Both the position numbers and the translations under genes were made by a program. Shown one piece after another: positions 57,167 to 64,000 of a stretch of DNA of 64,000 bases. The notes under the pieces are model-generated. The model was not told the DNA's origin, did not search any database, and worked only from the letters and a program-made list of their open reading frames with translations. This DNA comes from Saccharum officinarum. Lineage: Eukaryota; Streptophyta; Magnoliopsida; Poales; Poaceae. Where the stretch lies: the NCBI GenBank assembly GCA_020631735.1, contig CM036197.1, positions 44,811,880-44,875,879 on the forward strand, in the 5' to 3' direction. The first letter of the stretch is position 1. Each line of letters begins with the position of its first letter.

Positions 57167-57580
57167 GTTTCTTTTTGGCGCTTGATGCCAAAGGGGGAGA
57201 GAGCATAGATTCAGGGGGAGTGTTGATAGAGGGTTTCGTTTTTCTTGTGTGCTACATTCATGCATCATGTTTATTTTCTCACCCTGCATTGTGTGACTAT
57301 GAGTTTGTGAGACTTTATTTTATATTATGTCACTTAATTGTGTTTAGCTCATAAGGTTGTGCTTCCGTGCCTTACTCCGATTTCATATGAGCTATGTTTT
57401 ATGTGTACTAACTCTTCATGTTTTATCTTATGAGTACACTCAGTTGGCTTGGAACACATAAGCAATTACTAACCCCTTGTGCCTATAGCTTTGTGCTTAT
57501 GTGAATCAAGCATGATCGAAAACCTCAACTTATAACTTCTGAATCTAAGTGTTGTCATCAATCACCAAAAAGGGGGAGAT
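57167..57580 (+). promoter_or_regulatory. 3' noncoding region of element B with three polypurine tracts
   Basis: AAAGGGGGAGAGA at 57190-57202, CAGGGGGAG near 57212-57220, and AAAAAGGGGGAGA at 57567-57579 directly before the LTR. The last is the expected functional PPT. Duplicated PPT-like tracts are a known Sirevirus trait. Confidence 0.88.
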
Positions 57581-60500
57581 TGAAAGCTCTAGGCCCCCGG
57601 TGTTGGTTTCGGCAATTGATGACAACGCATTATTACCATGACTAACGTGTGTTTTGTAGAAACGTTGGTAAGTTAGGTCATGGAGTTGATAACTGCTTTG
57701 GGCACTATGGTATTCATGTCCCTTGATGGAAATCGTTTCGGTTTTCAAAGGATCAATGACAAGATTAAGGATGGTTAGTTCCGGATGTTAAGGTGTTGAG
57801 TTACATCCGGAATAGTCGTTAGGATCTTTGTTTCTTGCTTTGACCATACTATAAAGGGGGGAATAAGCGAGTAGCTTGACCTAGGTGAGTCTTCTGTTTA
57901 GGTGTGGTGCACACTTGTCAAACTTAGCACTAGGTAGCTCTAGAAAAGCTCAAAGTTCAGTTGGAAGCAACTTGGTTCAAGTTGCGTCGCGTTTAGAAGT
58001 CGTTTGAGCAGTTTACCCTTGACCGGACGTGGTATTTGTCATGACCGGACGCGTTCGGTCAGTACTAACAAGTCACTGCGTCGTTAACTGATTGACCGGA
58101 CGTGGTCCCTAAGAGGACCGGACGCGGTGGTCAGTCTGACACATGTTTTAGAGGGTAAAAGTGTAATCGGACGCGACTGTGAAGTGATCGAACGCGTCCG
58201 GTCACGTTCCAGTAAGGTCCCTAGCTGACCTGACGTGTTCGGTCATCTATGATCGAACGCGATCGAGCGTCAGGTCAGTTTCTAGTAAGGTTCTTGCATG
58301 ATCGGACGCGTCTAGTCATCCCCGAAAGCCCAAGTTTGGTTTTGGTAATTAATGACACCAAGTTGCTAATGTCATGTGTTAAGTGTTTTAAGTTAGGCAT
58401 AAGCAACACATGTGATTAAGGTGTGTGTGGCAAGGAGTGGTAGCCACAAGATCACAAAGAGATGGTGCATGGATATGAAATGATGATCATGGTGGAGATG
58501 CACATAAAATGAAGGACATGATGATCAAGTGGAGGAGAAGGATCTAAGAGCGCAAGGCAAAGGTATAACCATAGGGTTTTCTTTTTGCTGGTCTAAGATG
58601 AGTAGAGAAGTGATTGACCAGGTTTAGGATACATAGCCGACTATCAAGAGGGGCAATCACGGTTAGCTCGGGAATCAAGTGCCACTAGATCATTATCTTG
58701 AGCATATGCATTAGGATCTAGTAAAGAGCTAACATAACGCCTTGGAAAATGATTGTGAAATGCTAACACACATGCACATGGTGGTGTACACTTGGTGGTG
58801 TTAGCACATTTATGAAGGCGGTGGAGTTTAAGCGGTAGAGAGGGGTTTGGGTTCCTATCTCCCTCCTGTCGAGCTTGCGAGGCGGGATTCAACGCTTTTT
58901 GGGGAAGTGAAACGCCTATTTTCTATTGCGCCGGAAGTCGGAAAAGAAATGGAGGTGAACGGAGGTCACTGTGGTGACCGAACGCTGCACCGGACGCGGT
59001 CACGGCTTGACCAGCGCGTCCGGTCAGTTCATTCGGTCAGCGTGCCTAGGGTGAGTGACCGGACGCTGGTCTGGCTTGACCAGCGCGTCCGGTCAGTTCA
59101 CCTATGCGCAGAAGCAGAGCGCGCGACCGACGCGTCCGGTCCTTCGCGGGACCAGCGCGTCCGGTCAGGCGTCCAGAGGGGCAGAGAGCAGCGAAGTGGT
59201 GATCGGACACGCACTGTTCACGCTTGTCCTGTAGTGACCGAACGCGTCCGGTCACCCTGACCGGTGCGTCCGGTCATCCCGTTTTTGAACTGCGTCGTCC
59301 GTAACGGCTAGCTGCGTACCCCTTCGTTATAAATAGATGTTGGCCGGGGTTTGAGGGTAACTCTTGCATACTTTGAGACCTAGAGACATACTTTGAGCTA
59401 GAGAACAACCCCTCCACTCATCTCTTTGTATAGTTGCACATCTTGAGTGAGATTGAGTGAGATTCAAGTGCATTGCTTGATAATTGCATTCTAGAGGCAC
59501 TTGATCTTCGAGTTGCTGTGGATTTCTTGTTACTCTTCCATGTTTCCCGACACGGTAGACGGCTTGGAGCAGCGGAGGTGATTGAGCTCGCTATTGGAGA
59601 TTGTTGGAGCCTTCACCAAGTGTTGTAAGGGGTTCTTGATCCTTTCCTGTGGGAGTTCGCGAATTGGATACTCTAGTGGAGCTCATGGCTTGGAGGATCC
59701 CCATCTTGTGTGCGATTGTGCGGCGCCCGCCGAGGGCTCGACTCTTGATAGTCGATTAGCTCGTGAATCGACAAGTGGGTGTATCGCCACAACGGGGAGT
59801 AGCTTGCCGGGAAGCAAGTGAACCTCGGGATAAATTCTTATGTCATTCTCTTCCCGAGGATTTCTCTTGTGTTATTGATTGATTGGTACTTCTCATCTCT
59901 ACACGGCGGTATAATCTCTCGAAGCTTTTCTCTCGTATTACTTCTTGTTTCTAGCTTGTAGTTGTTGTTGTGTTTAGTGGATAGCCTTGTACTAGACTTG
60001 TGTAGGTGGCTTGCTTAATTAGTTAGAGCTAGTGCTTTTGCTTCGTCACCTTTCTTACTAACTTGTGGTTAAGTAATTCTTGTAGAAGTTTTAATTAGGC
60101 TATTCACCCCCCTCTAGCCTATTTGGACCTTACAATCCCTGACCGGTGCGTTCGGTCACTCAGCGCTGACTTTTGGTTTTCAACCGTTACACTCGACCGG
60201 CGCGTCCGGTCAGTACGTGTTTTGCTGATTTGGCAAGTAACGGTTGGATTTGTCTGAGGGGTGTATAAATACATCCCCTTCACCTCTTTTAGAGGTCTCT
60301 TGCTCATTTGTTCAGCTGAGAAACACCTTTGGAGTGCAAGGGAGTGCAAGAGCCCTAGTGAGAATAGTGATTTGAGAATCAAAGTTTGAGATTCCTCACT
60401 AGTGACAAGGGTGTAGCAAGTGTGCATCCATCTTCTCATTAGCCTTGTTATGGTCAAGTGAGAGTTCTAGTTTGTTACTCTTGGTGATCACCATCACCTA

Positions 60501-60972
60501 GACGGTTTGGTGGTGATTGAGAGTTTGGTGATCATCCGACGAGCTTGTGGGTGACCCAACTCATGTTGTGAGCGGTTTTGGGTGATTCGCCACGACGGAG
60601 TGTCGAAGAATCAACTCGTAGAGAGCACTTGATCCTTGCGCGGATCAAGGGGGAGCTACACCCTTGCGCGGGTGCTCCAACGAGGACTAGTGGGGAGTGG
60701 CGACTCTCCGATACCTCGGGAAAATATCGTCGTGTTCCTAACCCTTACTTTCAAGCATTTACTTTCTTGTATTACTTTCATTGCTTGTTTACTTTCCTAG
60801 AATTGCCTTGCTAGACTAGGATTGGAACTTAGGGTGCAAAACTTTTATCGATAGAATCATAAGGAACACTAGTAGGCACTAGGGGTGAAGTTTGGCTTAT
60901 AGGATTTAATTCTTGCAATTAATTTTTAGAAAAGCCCAATTCACCCCCCTCTTGGGCATCTTGATCCTTTCA
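57581..60972 (+). repeat. Element B 3' LTR (1575 bp plus nested insertion)
   Basis: Starts TGAAAGCTC right after the PPT and ends CTTGATCCTTTCA at 60972, matching the 5' remnant. Interrupted by a solo LTR at 58323-60134. It contains CCGGACGCG words at 58020-58320 and 60140-60215, a TATAAATACA box-like sequence at about 60263, and a (T)CTTGTATTACTTTC-type end. Removing the insertion and one target copy leaves 1575 bp. Confidence 0.92.
58323..60134 (+). mobile_element. Nested Sirevirus solo LTR, 1812 bp
   Basis: Lies inside element B's 3' LTR with exact target duplication ATCCC at 58318-58322 and 60135-60139. It begins CGAAAGCCC (TG changed to CG) and ends GGACCTTACA. It has its own CCGGACGCG array (58975-59280) and a TTATAAATAG box near 59328. 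Related in design to the 22308 solo LTR but a different subfamily. Confidence 0.92.
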
Positions 60973-63387
<2,415 letters not shown>

Positions 63388-64000
63388 CAATGAGTCTTAC
63401 TAGTACATGATCGAGTAGCATGAGTAACCTGCCGTTACTCACAATAGGTGATTATTATTACTCTCATAATAAAATGATGGAAAGGAAAATGGTGACCGGG
63501 CAGGGATCTGGTATGGATATTTGTGGGTGTAACAGGTGGCGTCCCGCGGCCACGGGGCAGAGCTTGGTTGCATTGTTTTCCCTATCCGTGTCGATTGTGG
63601 ACCGTCCATTGTTGTGAATGGTAGTCAGGTCACAGATTTATTATCCTGAGCACATACTTGCTTATGGGAGCGGAAATGCTCGTTACTCTCTGGTCATGGG
63701 TTTTGGCTCTTTCTGGATCAATTGATTGGAGGCGAGGAAAGGTGGAGGTTTGAGCACCGTGGCTGAGACCGGGTCTCAAGTGTGGGGGCTTGGAGTCCAA
63801 ATTTGGATGAGGACCTAGACCCCTCGATAGGAGTGGAATGGGTTGGTCCTGTTTGTGCCTGGGGTACCAGCGAGGCATGTGTTTTTTAGCTACCCATCTA
63901 GGCTATATTGATTCGTGAATCGCTGTTTCTACATGACAGTACGACTTGGCTATGGTCTAGCATCTAGTAAGAACTGGAACATGAAAGATGAAGAAATAAT
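63388..64000 (+). other. Noncoding retroelement-like sequence running off the window
   Basis: No coding frame. Wording such as GGGTCTCAAGTGTGGGGGCTTGG suggests a gypsy LTR or leader, from general familiarity with grass repeats; no ends are visible. Confidence 0.35.

Larger units (their letters stand above)
46952..60972 (+). mobile_element. Sirevirus (copia) element B with env-like third ORF
   Basis: Plus-strand element: 5' LTR remnant (46952-47365), PBS, gag, pol, a long spacer, an env-like ORF, several PPTs and a 3' LTR (57581-60972, including a nested 1.8-kb solo LTR plus duplication). The shared 414 bp of the two LTRs differ at about 16 positions by eye plus one length change (about 96% identity). 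The upstream part of the 5' LTR is missing because element A inserted there and the far side is beyond or lost in the gap. The flank after 60972 is GCTAG. Confidence 0.93.

Overview
This 64 kb window is almost certainly nuclear DNA of a grass, most likely a panicoid (sorghum / Miscanthus / sugarcane / maize type). The evidence is nested Ty1/copia Sirevirus (Maximus/SIRE-like) elements whose LTRs carry CCGGACGCG-type palindromes, plant RTE-type LINEs ending in (TTG)n, Tourist-like MITEs with GGCCTTGTTTAG ends, long fold-back Mutator-like elements, and spliced exons with GT/AG borders. There is no bacterial-style gene organisation. The species assignment is inference. One assembly gap of exactly 100 N lies at 41105-41204.

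Region by region. 1-3387 is AT-rich then GC-rich noncoding DNA resembling an LTR. 3388-6016 is a 5'-truncated RTE LINE (+), followed by a three-unit tandem repeat. 7250-15652 carries the only convincing host-type gene, on the minus strand. Four consecutive exons (13306-13004, 12924-12835, 12506-12250, 12172-12045) join in perfect phase through GT..AG introns and encode a protein with a CxxC..H..C finger. A possible first exon (15652-15608) and a possible last exon (7520-7250) flank it. The gene territory is riddled with insertions: a gypsy gag fragment carrying a 121-bp hairpin (7650-9115), a MITE (9507-9749), a second RTE LINE (10083-12007), a 180-bp LINE tail with a 15-bp target duplication (14551-14730), and a 1.06-kb fold-back MULE with a 10-bp duplication (15770-16828).

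16839-22300 is mixed sequence with a Pack-MULE-like element and a second MITE. 22308-24394 is a solo Sirevirus LTR with target duplication GCGGT. 24400-30660 is a decayed minus-strand copia element (E), followed by GC-rich DNA, a (TA)n run and a 1.3-kb fold-back element (31797-33092). 34500-40394 is a structurally complete copia element C on the minus strand. It has two 439-bp LTRs, GGTCC target duplications, a PBS and a PPT. It is young, with only 6 LTR differences, yet its pol is wrecked.

40365-41078 is a perfect 357-bp tandem duplication abutting the gap. 41205-46951 is Sirevirus A (minus), cut off by the gap and inserted into the 5' LTR of Sirevirus B (46952-60972, plus). B carries gag, pol, an env-like third ORF with seven in-frame stops, multiple polypurine tracts, and a 3' LTR that itself holds a nested solo LTR (58323-60134, target duplication ATCCC). 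60973-64000 is noncoding retroelement-like sequence with a long (AT)n run.

How it works together: none of the mobile-element ORFs is intact, so this is a heterochromatin-like nest. Relative order from nesting and LTR divergence: B inserted first (about 4% divergence over the shared 414 bp), then A and the solo LTR went into B, while C is younger (about 1.4%). Boundaries, target duplications, splice phases and mismatch counts were read by eye from the sequence. Family names rest on recognised motifs, not on a database search.
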